Shown here: positions 45,168 to 54,103 of the stretch, one piece after another | Position numbering within the stretch: position 1 is the first letter of the stretch | Layout of the letters: each line of letters opens with the position of its first letter | Assembly (NCBI RefSeq): GCF_016587435.1 | Contig: NZ_BNJJ01000008.1 | Location: forward strand, 248,001-312,000 | DNA length: 64,000 nucleotides | Reading direction: 5' to 3' | Origin: Dictyobacter formicarum | Lineage (GTDB): Bacteria > Chloroflexota > Ktedonobacteria > Ktedonobacterales > Ktedonobacteraceae | The notes under the pieces: model-generated | What the model saw: the letters and a program-made list of their open reading frames with translations, nothing else | The model's database searches: none | Told to the model about the DNA's origin: nothing | Made by a program: the position numbers and the translations under genes

Positions 45168-45205
45168 GGCAACATTGCTTTCTCATTATTTCTACTTACA
45201 CTCGG

Positions 45206-45688
45206 CTACCTCGGTGGTTGCACCTGGGGATAAAGCGCCTGTGGTTGCTCATCGTAGGAATAGTACGAGGACAGATATTGATAATGCAGAGATGCACTCC
45301 CTTCCTCGGTGGGTGTTCTGGCTTGCGGGCTATAATACTCCTGGTAGGAGACATCTTGTTTTTGATCTGGCTGTGTCAGGCGCGGGCGATATGCGTTTAT
45401 GATCTTTGTTAGCGTTGGTAAGAGTTTGTAAAGTCCCAGTCCAGGCAAAATCCAGAACCATTGGTGGGAGAGACATAATAGCGCCAGTAAGAAGATTCCG
45501 CAACTGTATTTTATATGTTTGCGACGCTCTTTAGGATGCGATATCACTACCGCTTTCAAGAGCAGTATGCCTGCCAGCAATAACAGGACCAGGGGCAGCC
45601 CTCGCGAGTAGAGCTGGGAGAGATGGAAACAGTTGCTATGAGGACTGCTTCGAGCAAGATTTTTGATAATGTGCTGCGATTGAGGCAT
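45206..45688 (-). CDS. Small hypothetical membrane protein
   Basis: A 160-residue protein with about three hydrophobic segments ('GLPLVLLLLAGILLLKAVVI', 'YSCGIFLLALLCLSHQWFWILPGLGLY') and a hydrophilic Gln/Tyr/Pro-rich C-terminus ('YQYLSSYYSYDEQPQALYPQVQPPR'). No family recognised. AGGAG precedes the ATG. Convergent with the double-glycine peptide; a link in export or immunity is possible on position alone. Confidence 0.6.
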   Translation of the reverse strand: MPQSQHIIKNLARSSPHSNCFHLSQLYSRGLPLVLLLLAGILLLKAVVISHPKERRKHIKYSCGIFLLALLCLSHQWFWILPGLGLYKLLPTLTKIINAYRPRLTQPDQKQDVSYQEYYSPQARTPTEEGSASLHYQYLSSYYSYDEQPQALYPQVQPPR

Positions 45689-45966
45689 AGTGTATCTCCT
45701 TAGGCATGTAATGATTCTGACTCTTTTAGCATACCGGGTCTATTGTTATGGCATATTTGATGTCGCCTTTCTTTTAATTGATGAGTTTATATATTGGTGG
45801 TGTCCCTGGTACTGTTATCCCTAATCGGCTATTGTCTTTAGATCTAACCTCGTGTTTAACGTCTTATACGTTAGCGCCTATTTCAGAGGGGTCAGGTAGC
45901 AGGGGTGGATTGATATTGTTGGGTTGGATTTTCATTCGACCATACATAATAGAGGAATACATAGTA

Positions 45967-46689
45967 ATGAGTACACGCTTTTATCAATCTCCTGGCCTTG
46001 ATATTGACCGTATGATTCGAGATTTTGAGCATATCTTCATGTCTCAGGGATATCAGGTGCAGCACTTTGGTAATCGAGGGCATATGGTGTTGCAGTTGCG
46101 CAAAGGTGGTGATTTGGAGGCTATCCTTGGTATGCAGGCGGCGCTAACGGTCATTTTACGCAGTGCTTCAGGTGGTGTGGTGGCCCTGGTGGGAGAGCAT
46201 CGTTGGGAAGATAAGGCGGCAGCTGGTCTACTGGGCATGATTTTTTTCTGGCCTTTGCTGTTTACAACTGGCGCCGGTGTATTGCGCCAGGCCAGCCTTG
46301 AAGGGCAGCTGTTTGAGGCCCTGGACACGGTTGCTTTACAGCAGCGTCCCGATGTCTGGATGGGACCTGTGCCTCCACATGTGGAGGCGCAAATGCAACA
46401 GCAGCAGGGAACAGCGCCAGCAGGACCACCCCCATGGTCTCCTCCTTCGCCTCCTCCTTCGAATGCGGGCTCGCGCTCACAGGCAGAGCCACGTCCAGGA
46501 GGGGCTACCGCTAACGCATCAGCCCAAAGAAAGTGTAGCAACTGCCAGAAAATGAACGATGCTGACGATCTCTATTGTTCCTGGTGCGGCACAGCTTTGA
46601 AACCTCAAAAAGCCTATTGCCCACGCTGTAAAGCGGAACTAAAGCCTGGTGCGGCTTTTTGCGCTAAGTGCGGTACCTCTATTAAATAG
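45967..46689 (+). CDS. Double zinc-ribbon protein
   Basis: A 240-residue protein. The N-terminal part (1 to about 140) is a mixed alpha/beta domain with one hydrophobic segment ('AAGLLGMIFFWPLLFTTGAGVL'). A Pro/Gln-rich linker follows (about 140-188), then two zinc ribbons at 190-240: 'CSNCQK...YCSWCG' and 'YCPRCKAEL...FCAKCG'. This layout is common among uncharacterised bacterial proteins. ATG 45967 was preferred (GAGG upstream); the frame is open to 45778 but without a good start. Confidence 0.75.
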   Translation: MSTRFYQSPGLDIDRMIRDFEHIFMSQGYQVQHFGNRGHMVLQLRKGGDLEAILGMQAALTVILRSASGGVVALVGEHRWEDKAAAGLLGMIFFWPLLFTTGAGVLRQASLEGQLFEALDTVALQQRPDVWMGPVPPHVEAQMQQQQGTAPAGPPPWSPPSPPPSNAGSRSQAEPRPGGATANASAQRKCSNCQKMNDADDLYCSWCGTALKPQKAYCPRCKAELKPGAAFCAKCGTSIK

Positions 46690-46995
46690 GCCGCCAGCTA
46701 GCATCCATTGTTTTGTGCATAGTTGCTTACCCAGAAACCGTAATTGGCAGACCCGCTTCGCCGCCAGGTGCCTGAACAAACCTGTGTTGAAATGGATCTG
46801 CCAGTTACTATTTTGGCTGTTTGCAAAATGAACATAAAAATGAGAAACTATTTTGTAACGGTATCGCATAAGCAGGCACTTTTAACGATTGAAGCCTCAC
46901 CTGCATTTGATCTGGCAGGAAATATGTCGTTTTCTATAGAGTAAGATGTCAATGTGATTCAAGCTGAATCCCGGTTTGGAAGGATAGTTGTTATT
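46690..46995. other. Spacer, no convincing gene
   Basis: Short frames in three phases overlap one another without start signals. Becomes AT-rich towards the next gene; AAGGATAG near 46979 is the ribosome site for the 46996 start. Confidence 0.4.
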
Positions 46996-47310
46996 ATGGA
47001 TAAATGGATTTTATTGCTAGGTGGCTTTCTTGCTCTGTTGGTGATCATTGTGCTCATCAATTTTATCTACGGAATCTTTGGTGGGGGTCGGCGCCAGGGG
47101 CATAAACGGGGGCATGGCTATAATTATCATCAGAACAACAGAGGCCGTGACCGGGACGACGATAGAGACCGAGATCGGGATGATGATGGATATGATAGCT
47201 ACGGGCGAGATCATGCGCGTGAACGGGAGCACGAACGTGAACGGCGACGCGACCACACGCGTAATCATCGTCATGCCAGCGCATCATCTCATCGCGAACA
47301 TGCCCGCTAA
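46996..47310 (+). CDS. Single-pass membrane protein with charged Arg/Asp-His tail
   Basis: A 104-residue protein: one N-terminal membrane helix ('WILLLGGFLALLVIIVLINFIYGIF', about 3-27), a Gly/Arg hinge, then a low-complexity tail of alternating Arg and Asp/Glu ('RDRDDDRDRDRDDDGYD', 'HAREREHERERRRDH') ending His/Arg/Ser. Such RD-repeat tails are seen in RNA-binding or phase-separating eukaryotic proteins; in bacteria their role is unknown. ATG 46996 chosen from AAGGATAG and the hydrophobic start. Confidence 0.62.
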   Translation: MDKWILLLGGFLALLVIIVLINFIYGIFGGGRRQGHKRGHGYNYHQNNRGRDRDDDRDRDRDDDGYDSYGRDHAREREHERERRRDHTRNHRHASASSHREHAR

Positions 47311-47757
47311 ATATTAGATACGATACGGCATGGGGAGCGAAATTAAATGATCCCGTTTTCCTCCCCTCTCCCTCCCCTTCTTTATTCCTCTGCTTAAAAC
47401 ACGCAAGGACTTTTATCCTATTAAGGCTCATTTTTCGCGTTTTTTCTTTGAGTTACCTTGGAATGATACGTATAATAAAAAGCATGAGGAGCTGCAGGAT
47501 GGCGCTTCTTAACGCAGTAATACATGTATTATGTTTCTAGCAATATATTACATAATGTGGATGTGCCCATTTGCTGATTGTATTCATTGAAATACAGCCT
47601 ATACACCACATCGCTAACTGTCAGCCAATGAATCTGCACATGTATCTGCTTGCATAGAACTGGCATCTGTAGCTGGCTGTCTATCGTGGGCAGAGCCACC
47701 ATTATTTTAAGGATGTACACAGTGCACGTGGTTTTGTAGTGAGTGAGGGGAGGATTT
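47311..47757. other. Spacer, no gene recognised
   Basis: AT-rich in the middle, with no strong hairpin. GAGGGGAGG just before 47758 is the ribosome site of the next gene. Confidence 0.4.
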
Positions 47758-48324
47758 GTGGATATCTTTATGCGACATTCAAGTGATGTTGCGGACCAGG
47801 AGACGGTTGATTTACCGGCGATTGTTCAACATGTTGGTCTGGAGCCCGATACCCTATTAGATGTCTCTGCAACTCTATTCATCCCTACCAGTAATACCCC
47901 GCGAGAAATTTGTATTGCTACATTGGTCGCATTAACGCCACCTCTGATCGAAGCTTCTCCACCTAGAGAGGAGGTGCTGCCGCATTTTTGTCCGTCCGAT
48001 AATATCTTAGGCGTAACTGGCAACACCTCTCATCTATATACCATGCAGACGTTACGCCCAACGCAGAACTTGCTGGATACGTTGATTACTATCGAACATC
48101 TATGCAAACTTTTTTTGTTGCAAAGGGGTTCACCTCCATTGGAGATTTCTTTGCACTGGCTGGTCTGTTTAGAATTGATGGCCTATGGACATTGCAGTTT
48201 TTATTTCGCTTTGCCTGATGATGATGCGGCAGCGTTTAATCGACCTGTCCAAAATGCAGTGTGTATTCCATTTGTAGCCAGTTTGAATAATAGCGAACAT
48301 TTGATCCTTGTAAGGGGGAAGTAA
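47758..48324 (+). CDS. Hypothetical protein
   Basis: A 188-residue soluble protein without recognisable domain. The GTG at 47758 follows GAGGGGAGG closely, which supports translation. It is predicted mainly alpha/beta ('LDTLITIEHLCKLFLLQRG', 'SLHWLVCLELMAYGHCSFYFALPDDD'). The C-terminal part could be a small ligand domain but resembles nothing I can name. It ends 18 bases before the convergent lipid kinase gene, with no terminator visible between. Confidence 0.6.
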   Translation: MDIFMRHSSDVADQETVDLPAIVQHVGLEPDTLLDVSATLFIPTSNTPREICIATLVALTPPLIEASPPREEVLPHFCPSDNILGVTGNTSHLYTMQTLRPTQNLLDTLITIEHLCKLFLLQRGSPPLEISLHWLVCLELMAYGHCSFYFALPDDDAAAFNRPVQNAVCIPFVASLNNSEHLILVRGK

Positions 48325-48342
48325 TTAAAAGTAGCATATTGG

Positions 48343-49416
48343 TCAGGGCACAATCACATTGAGGCATTCGTTGGCGACACGGGCATGGATCGGCGTTTGA
48401 CCGCGTATCTCCCCATCCAGTGTCGCTTCGGCCTGCTGGCCACGGCAATGGATAGTAATGCCCTGGGCCTGGATATGATGGATGCCTGGAATATGGCTGC
48501 GCTCAGCGGAAAACAGTTCTGGGAACTGTTTATACCAACCTGCATAATCAGCTTTTTGAATTGTCGAGCGCCTGAAAAAACGCAGTATCTTATACACCAG
48601 ATTTGCCAGGTGATCAGCTTCAATAATAACAATGTCTAGTAGCCGATCATGCAGGTTGACGCCAGGCACGCTAGCCCGTAAAGCTCCCCAGAACACTGGC
48701 GAATTGACAATGGTTACCTGGGCTACTTTGCTAGAGACATGAACTGTCTTGTTAAGGATTCTGGGTTCTTCCCCTGGTTTGCCGTTAACACCTTGATCAT
48801 AGATGGCCACACCCTCAAAGTCCAGGTCCACTTCGATCGGCGTATAGCTCTGCAGCGCTTTGGCTACCGCGGCCGCATAGGTCAAATTGCCATACTTTTT
48901 GCGCAGCTGCTTATCGGTGGCAAATTTCGCAAATTTGACGTTAATGCCGATGGTTAAGGCATGCACAAAATAGCTTTGGGCGTCGGTTGGAAGAACCGGT
49001 TTATGTGGGTCAGAAATATGATGCGGCTCCTGCTCAGCGGGTTGGGCCACACCAATATCGATACTGGTGGCCTTTCCCTGCATAATTGTGGCTGCTGCCT
49101 GCTCGATATCCATCGATATACCTAAGGTGCGCGCCACATCATTAGCGGTACCCAATGGTAAGATGCCTAGAGGCAAGCCGCTGGACACAATATGCGATGT
49201 GACCCCTCCTACCAGGCCATCTCCACCGGCGGCAATGGCTAGCTGGATGCCTTGTTTTTGCCACACCGGCCCTTGTGGTGGTAAGCCATCAAGCGCGCTG
49301 ATCGGAAGTACATCGACAAATTCCATCCCTGCCAGACGTAGCCATTCAATGGCCTCACCCAGTTTACTGGATCTGCCAGAACCAGGACTATGAATCACAA
49401 TAGCTTTTTGTTGCAT
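48343..49416 (-). CDS. Diacylglycerol-kinase-family lipid kinase
   Basis: A 357-residue member of the DagK/YegS/BmrU family. 'IVIHSPGSGR' opens the fold, and the nucleotide motif 'AAGGDGLVGGVTSHI' and 'LGILPLGTANDVARTLGI' are characteristic. The C-terminal beta domain has 'ALTIGINVKFAKFAT', 'PGVNLHDRLLDIVIIEAD' and 'ATLDGEIRG' (catalytic Asp region). Expected to phosphorylate diacylglycerol or a similar lipid at the membrane inner face. ATG 49416 is placed after GAAAGG. Confidence 0.9.
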   Translation of the reverse strand: MQQKAIVIHSPGSGRSSKLGEAIEWLRLAGMEFVDVLPISALDGLPPQGPVWQKQGIQLAIAAGGDGLVGGVTSHIVSSGLPLGILPLGTANDVARTLGISMDIEQAAATIMQGKATSIDIGVAQPAEQEPHHISDPHKPVLPTDAQSYFVHALTIGINVKFAKFATDKQLRKKYGNLTYAAAVAKALQSYTPIEVDLDFEGVAIYDQGVNGKPGEEPRILNKTVHVSSKVAQVTIVNSPVFWGALRASVPGVNLHDRLLDIVIIEADHLANLVYKILRFFRRSTIQKADYAGWYKQFPELFSAERSHIPGIHHIQAQGITIHCRGQQAEATLDGEIRGQTPIHARVANECLNVIVP

Positions 49417-49689
49417 TGGCACCTTTCTATATGCTCCTGTCAGTCTTTTTGTTCACTCATACGTACGAGGATTCTATATATCAAACGCACAAAGCAAGTG
49501 CAAAATAAAGAAGGAGGCGCCGTCTGATCAGACAACATCTCCCTCTCCCAAAGAAAGGGTCATGAATGCTTGAGCTTTTCATAAGATTTTCATATTATTC
49601 TCACGAGAGCAAGGTATAGTTGACTCCTTGTTGCTTGATGTGAGATTGGCTGAGCCGGAACACGCAAAAACATGATCGAGGATGTGTAA

Positions 49690-51792
49690 ATGCAGGCTAA
49701 TGACACCACTGTTACCGCTAATGAGGCGATCCAACCGTTGCGCGCTACTTGTGAGTATCCACCAGATGTGCCTTCCTGGTGGCAGCGCGTACTGCTAGCC
49801 TTGATTGTATTGCTGGCTACCTTCTTAAATTTTTATCGCCTGAACTGGATTGGCTACGGTAATTATTATTATGCTGCTGGCGTGAAAAGCATGCTTTTAA
49901 GCTGGCATAATTTCTTTTTTGTCTCCCTGGACCCTGGCGGATTTGTGACGATCGATAAGCCGCCGCTGGGTTTCTGGCTGCAAGTGTTAAGCGTCCGTAT
50001 GTTCGGTTTTTCTGGCGTAAGCCTGTTGCTGCCAGAAGCGCTGGCAGGAGTTATTTCCGTGCTGCTACTTCACCATCTAGTGGCACGGACCTTTGGACAG
50101 TGGGCTGGCCTGCTGGCGGCGCTCGCTTTGACTTTGACTCCCCTCAGCATTGTTACCAGCCGCAATAATACCATTGATATGTTACTGGTCTGCTGCACCT
50201 TATTTGCTGCCTGGACATTATTGAAGGCTACCGAAACCGGTCACTTACGCTGGCTGCTGGTCTGCGCCTTACTGGTTGGTCTGGGTTTCAATATTAAAAT
50301 GTTACAAGCCTACCTGGTGTTGCCCGCTTTTGCCATTACATATCTGGTGGGAGCGCCACGGCGCTGGTGGACGCGCCTGTTGCATCTGTTACTGGCAGGC
50401 GTGCTGCTCCTGACCGTTTCTTTATCCTGGGTCGCGGTGGTTGATATGACTCCTGCCACTCAGAGACCGTATGTGGGTTCTACCAGCGATAATTCAGAGT
50501 TAAGCCTTTCCATGGGATGGAACGGTCTGACTCGCCTGCTGGGACGTATGCCAGCCAGTAATGTTAAGCCTTCAACGGCTACCAAAAAGCCCATCACAGA
50601 AACACCAGCCCAACTGGCTCATGCCAGGGAAGCGGAGGCCATTGCGCAGGCTGCCAGTGACATTGGGGCGCCTGATCCTTTGCGCCTGTTCAACCGTCAG
50701 TTGGGTGTCCAGGTTAGCTGGCTCTTGCCGTTAGCCTCGCTGGCCATGATCGTGCTGGCCTGGCAGGGACGGATCCAATTTACACAGGAACGCAGGCACC
50801 AGTCGCTACTACTCTGGGGGATCTGGTTGCTGACGATGTATGCTTTCTTCTGTGTGGCCGTGTTTTTTCATGTCTACTATATGGTCATGCTTGTTCCTGC
50901 TATCTGCGCATTGGCCGGCATCGGCATCGTATTGATGTGGCAGGATTATGTGCGGCCAGGTTGGCGTGGCTGGCTGTTGCCCTGCGCTTTAATGTTGACC
51001 TCAGCACTTCAAGGCTGGTTTATTCAATATTATCGTGGTTGGAATGCCTGGCTAGTACCCACTATCATTGGCCTCTGCTTTGCGGCGGCCCTGTTTCTAG
51101 CTATTGCGCGCCTGCTTATGCGTCCAGTTTTTGACGTACAGGGCATGCCACGCAGCGGCCGGCTGGCACCTGTAAATCGTTTTTTTATCCTGATGCCAGT
51201 GATAACTATTGCCGTGCTGGTTCTTCTGGTTGCGCCTACCGTCTGGAGTGGTTATTCCGTCTTTGTACGGCCAGGTGTGCAAGGCGCGGCAGGTCCCATG
51301 GTTCACGTGAGCGCCACAGGCGACGTGACAATCGCCACTCCAGGAGTTCAGAAAGAACCACCAGTTCTGTTGGATGCGGCTTATACGCGCCTGATAGCCT
51401 ACCTACAGGCTCATCGTCAGCATGCACGTTTTCTGGTGGTCACCCAGACCTCAGGGCCAGCAGATCCTATTATCCTGGCTACCGGTCAGCCGGTGATGGA
51501 TATTGGGGGATTTGGGGGCGGAGACAAAATTGTTACCAAAGCGCAGTTAATTGGCCTGGTGAATCAGGGCGCGATTCGTTTCTTTTTGTTTTCTAACATC
51601 CATCGAATCACGCACCGGGTAGGTGCGCATAAGGTCACGACCATTATTGTTCTGGGTGCGGGTGACAACGTCGATGCCATCAGGTGGGTAGGTACCCATT
51701 GCTCCCTTATCTCTAACAAATTGTGGACGCTGCCAAACCCGCATAACTCACTGAACCAGTTCAGTTTGTATAATTGCTCCAACCACACTTAA
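49690..51792 (+). CDS. GT39/ArnT-type membrane glycosyltransferase
   Basis: A 700-residue polytopic protein with about 11-13 membrane helices. The first loop carries the acid motif region 'VSLDPGGFVTIDKPPLGFWLQ', followed by 'VARTFGQWAGLLAALALTLTPLSIVTSRNN', typical of the PMT_2/YycA-like GT39 group using polyprenyl-phosphate sugars. Helices include 'LLLAGVLLLTVSLSWVAVV' and 'ALAGIGIVLM'. The C-terminal soluble region (about 540-700) holds 'QPVMDIGGFGGGDKIVTKAQLIGLV', conserved in this subgroup. The acceptor (lipid or protein) is unknown. GAGG just before the ATG. Single gene. Confidence 0.87.
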   Translation: MQANDTTVTANEAIQPLRATCEYPPDVPSWWQRVLLALIVLLATFLNFYRLNWIGYGNYYYAAGVKSMLLSWHNFFFVSLDPGGFVTIDKPPLGFWLQVLSVRMFGFSGVSLLLPEALAGVISVLLLHHLVARTFGQWAGLLAALALTLTPLSIVTSRNNTIDMLLVCCTLFAAWTLLKATETGHLRWLLVCALLVGLGFNIKMLQAYLVLPAFAITYLVGAPRRWWTRLLHLLLAGVLLLTVSLSWVAVVDMTPATQRPYVGSTSDNSELSLSMGWNGLTRLLGRMPASNVKPSTATKKPITETPAQLAHAREAEAIAQAASDIGAPDPLRLFNRQLGVQVSWLLPLASLAMIVLAWQGRIQFTQERRHQSLLLWGIWLLTMYAFFCVAVFFHVYYMVMLVPAICALAGIGIVLMWQDYVRPGWRGWLLPCALMLTSALQGWFIQYYRGWNAWLVPTIIGLCFAAALFLAIARLLMRPVFDVQGMPRSGRLAPVNRFFILMPVITIAVLVLLVAPTVWSGYSVFVRPGVQGAAGPMVHVSATGDVTIATPGVQKEPPVLLDAAYTRLIAYLQAHRQHARFLVVTQTSGPADPIILATGQPVMDIGGFGGGDKIVTKAQLIGLVNQGAIRFFLFSNIHRITHRVGAHKVTTIIVLGAGDNVDAIRWVGTHCSLISNKLWTLPNPHNSLNQFSLYNCSNHT

Positions 51793-51863
51793 ACACTGTA
51801 TTTAAATATGTATATACATAAATCCATTAAAAACTTAGCACGTGTAAACTCAAAACCTCTTCC

Positions 51864-51942
51864 ATATGTTGGTGCATTGGCTGCGCATTGCGCAGCCAAT
51901 GCACCAACATATAAAAAAACAGCGCGGGTGCGTATGCACCCG
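51864..51942. repeat. Palindromic intergenic element, copy H (short form)
   Basis: Hairpin arms 51864-51886 / 51890-51912 (23 bp, perfect, ATATGTTGGTGCATTGGCTG), loop ATT, then AAAAAAAC and a second hairpin CGGGTGC-GTAT-GCACCCG within 51923-51942. The TGTTGGTGCA stem start is shared with copy E and nearly with B and C. Confidence 0.82.
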
Positions 51943-51958
51943 CCTGTAAGGAGGCGCT

Positions 51959-51984
51959 CAGCTTCCCAGTACACTGGGAAGCTG
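51959..51984 (-). terminator. Terminator CAGCTTCCCAG/CTGGGAAGCTG
   Basis: An 11-bp perfect stem with loop TACA, 8 bases after the fgd stop on the minus strand. Confidence 0.7.
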
Positions 51985-51992
51985 ACACTTTC

Positions 51993-53006
51993 TTATCCCC
52001 AGCGCTGGCGCAGGCGCGGCAAAATCTCTTTGGCATAGAGCTTTATGAAGCGTGACTGGTCATCTCCGGGATAGTGGAAGATCAGATGGGTGAAGCCAAG
52101 TTCGATGTATGGGCGAATCTGCTCGATGTGCTCTTCGGGATCGGACGAGACGAGCCAGCGGCGATGAGCCTGGTCTGCGACGCTTTCGGCGCGCCGCTCC
52201 ATTTCGCGGGCATCATGAATTTGAACTTTATCTTCAGCAGGCAAGGACAGAGCTGCCCAGATACGCGTATCGGCCAGTGCGTGGTCGCGATCTGTATCAA
52301 AGGCAACTTTCACTTCGATGGTGCGCTCGATGTCGTCTGGATTTTTGTTGGTGGCTTTGGCGCCTTCTTCCACGGCTGGCAAGAGTTTATCGCGATAGAG
52401 CTCCTCGCCTTTGCCAGATGTGCAGATAAAGCCGTCGCCAGCCCGGCCAGCAAATTTTGCGGCCACAGGACCCCCAGCGCTGATATAGATCGGAATAGGC
52501 TGTTGTGGTTTGTCATAAATGGTAGCATTCCGGGTCTTATAGTATTTGCCCTCGAAGTTTACCAGGTCCTCCGTCCAGAGCTGCTTAATCAGCGCGACCG
52601 CTTCGCGTAAGCGTGCCAGGCGCTCTTTAGCCTCTGGCCATTCAGCACCGGTGACGGCAACTTCGTTCAAGGATTCACCTGAACCAACGCCAAGGATGAC
52701 GCGACCTGGATTGAGGACGCCGAGCGTGCCAAACGCCTGGGCTATTACGGCCGGCTCATAGCGGAAGGTTGGTGTGAGTACACTTGTGCCTAGCGTAACA
52801 CGTGAGGTGCGCTCACCCACGGCTCCCAGCCAGACAAGCGCCTGGGGCGCGTGCCCATTGGTATGGCGCCATGGCTGGAAATGGTCACTGACCCATACGC
52901 TATCAAAACCGTTTTGCTCGGCCTCAACTGAAAAATCGATCAGTTGACGTGGTCCAAATTGCTCCGCTGACGCTTTATATCCAAGTTTTAAGGGATGTTT
53001 GCCCAT
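51993..53006 (-). CDS. fgd: F420-dependent glucose-6-phosphate dehydrogenase
   Basis: A 337-residue luciferase-like TIM barrel that matches mycobacterial FGD1 almost segment by segment from memory: '[15 protein letters not shown]', '[10 protein letters not shown]' (His42, Trp46; FGD1 His40/Trp44), '[20 protein letters not shown]', '[12 protein letters not shown]' (Glu111; FGD1 Glu109) and '[17 protein letters not shown]'. It oxidises glucose-6-phosphate to 6-phosphogluconolactone and reduces F420 to F420H2, so the host should make F420. A 6-phosphogluconolactonase-type gene, able to use the product, lies at 58220-59278. The gene is alone in its unit. Confidence 0.93.
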   Translation of the reverse strand: MGKHPLKLGYKASAEQFGPRQLIDFSVEAEQNGFDSVWVSDHFQPWRHTNGHAPQALVWLGAVGERTSRVTLGTSVLTPTFRYEPAVIAQAFGTLGVLNPGRVILGVGSGESLNEVAVTGAEWPEAKERLARLREAVALIKQLWTEDLVNFEGKYYKTRNATIYDKPQQPIPIYISAGGPVAAKFAGRAGDGFICTSGKGEELYRDKLLPAVEEGAKATNKNPDDIERTIEVKVAFDTDRDHALADTRIWAALSLPAEDKVQIHDAREMERRAESVADQAHRRWLVSSDPEEHIEQIRPYIELGFTHLIFHYPGDDQSRFIKLYAKEILPRLRQRWG

Positions 53007-53294
53007 GCTATAAATCCTCTCTATGTTCCTGAGTCTTATGAGGAGTTTTATTGTCGTAATAAAGCTTCCTCTTGGGCTACGAAGGAATAGTTGTATAGCG
53101 TTTCAAAAATTCTGGTTCTTGCAGCATATCACCTGTGAAAAAATGTCTCAAATAGAGCTGGTAGGCGGCGTAATTCTCTGATCGCTGCTGCTTTGTCGCC
53201 TGTCACCAGCAAATATCAATGCTCCAGATGATGCATTTGATTGGTTACTATTATTTACTGGTCATGTCATGCTAAAACGATGAATTATGAAGAT

Positions 53295-53768
53295 TTATTC
53301 CCGCTCTGCCGCCTCTGAGTCTGGTTCGCTACACAATGATGTCAGCATCCCAAGACAGAGGGTAGCAGTGTTTACGTGCATCAATATTAATGTCACAATA
53401 GCTATCGGGCTAGTGGCGGGAAATGGTGAGATAAAAAAGAGCGTCAGGACGGGCAGGATAGAGATGAGTAATACGATCAGGGCGGTTTTGCTGAAGTTGG
53501 CGATTGGATGCCTGGTAAGCTTGACCTGCGCGGCAAACACCAGTACAGCTCCCATAACTCCTAACACGGTCCAGTACGTGATTGGAATAAGATTGAGTGG
53601 CGTAAAGGCGGGTGAAATTGAGAAGAGTGCATAGCTGACAGTTCCTATCATGATATTGGTAATCAGTGCCACGACCAGCGTTAGCAGGCCCACAGCGGGC
53701 ACTCGGCGCAGCGCAATGTGCTCTTCGCTATCGAATCTTGCAGTTGTTGATAGTGGAGTTGATGACAT
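53295..53768 (-). CDS. Four-helix membrane protein (DUF6069-like)
   Basis: A 157-residue protein with four hydrophobic helices: 'AVGLLTLVVALITNIMIGTVSYAL', 'LIPITYWTVLGVMGAVLVFAAQV', 'ALIVLLISILPVLTLFFI' and 'IAIVTLILMHVNTATLCLGMLTSL'. The pattern, with a short loop after helix 1 and 'LMHV' in helix 4, resembles DUF6069 proteins. No function known. GAGGAGG lies before the ATG. It stands 288 bases from fgd, with an empty spacer. Confidence 0.75.
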   Translation of the reverse strand: MSSTPLSTTARFDSEEHIALRRVPAVGLLTLVVALITNIMIGTVSYALFSISPAFTPLNLIPITYWTVLGVMGAVLVFAAQVKLTRHPIANFSKTALIVLLISILPVLTLFFISPFPATSPIAIVTLILMHVNTATLCLGMLTSLCSEPDSEAAERE

Positions 53769-53880
53769 TGTATAACCTCCTCTTTCAACGGATTCTCCTG
53801 GCTTTTTGCGCAGGCAGGTATCCCTTTATGCTGTTATGACGTATGCCAGTTTAACAGTGGGTCTCATCAACCTTTCCCAT

Positions 53881-53929
53881 TTGTGATGTGTGGTGGGAAA
53901 GACGCCCACCTTCCCACCACACATCACAA
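53881..53929. terminator. Long perfect hairpin, 19-bp stem
   Basis: Arms TTGTGATGTGTGGTGGGAA / TTCCCACCACACATCACAA around an 11-base loop. It lies between two divergent genes, so a pure terminator role is not obvious; no conserved element flank is attached. Confidence 0.7.
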
Positions 53930-54103
53930 GTACCAGGCGCGAGGTGCTAGCGGTGGGTTGGATTTAGAATGGTTTTTATACTGTAATGAGGAGTACAGGG
54001 GTATTTCAAGCGGCTGGGAATAAGAAGTGTGCCGATTTCTAACCCCATTTGCTTTTGAGCTATCCATGCACGCATAGTGAGACATGAAAGAGGGACTCAT
54101 TAC

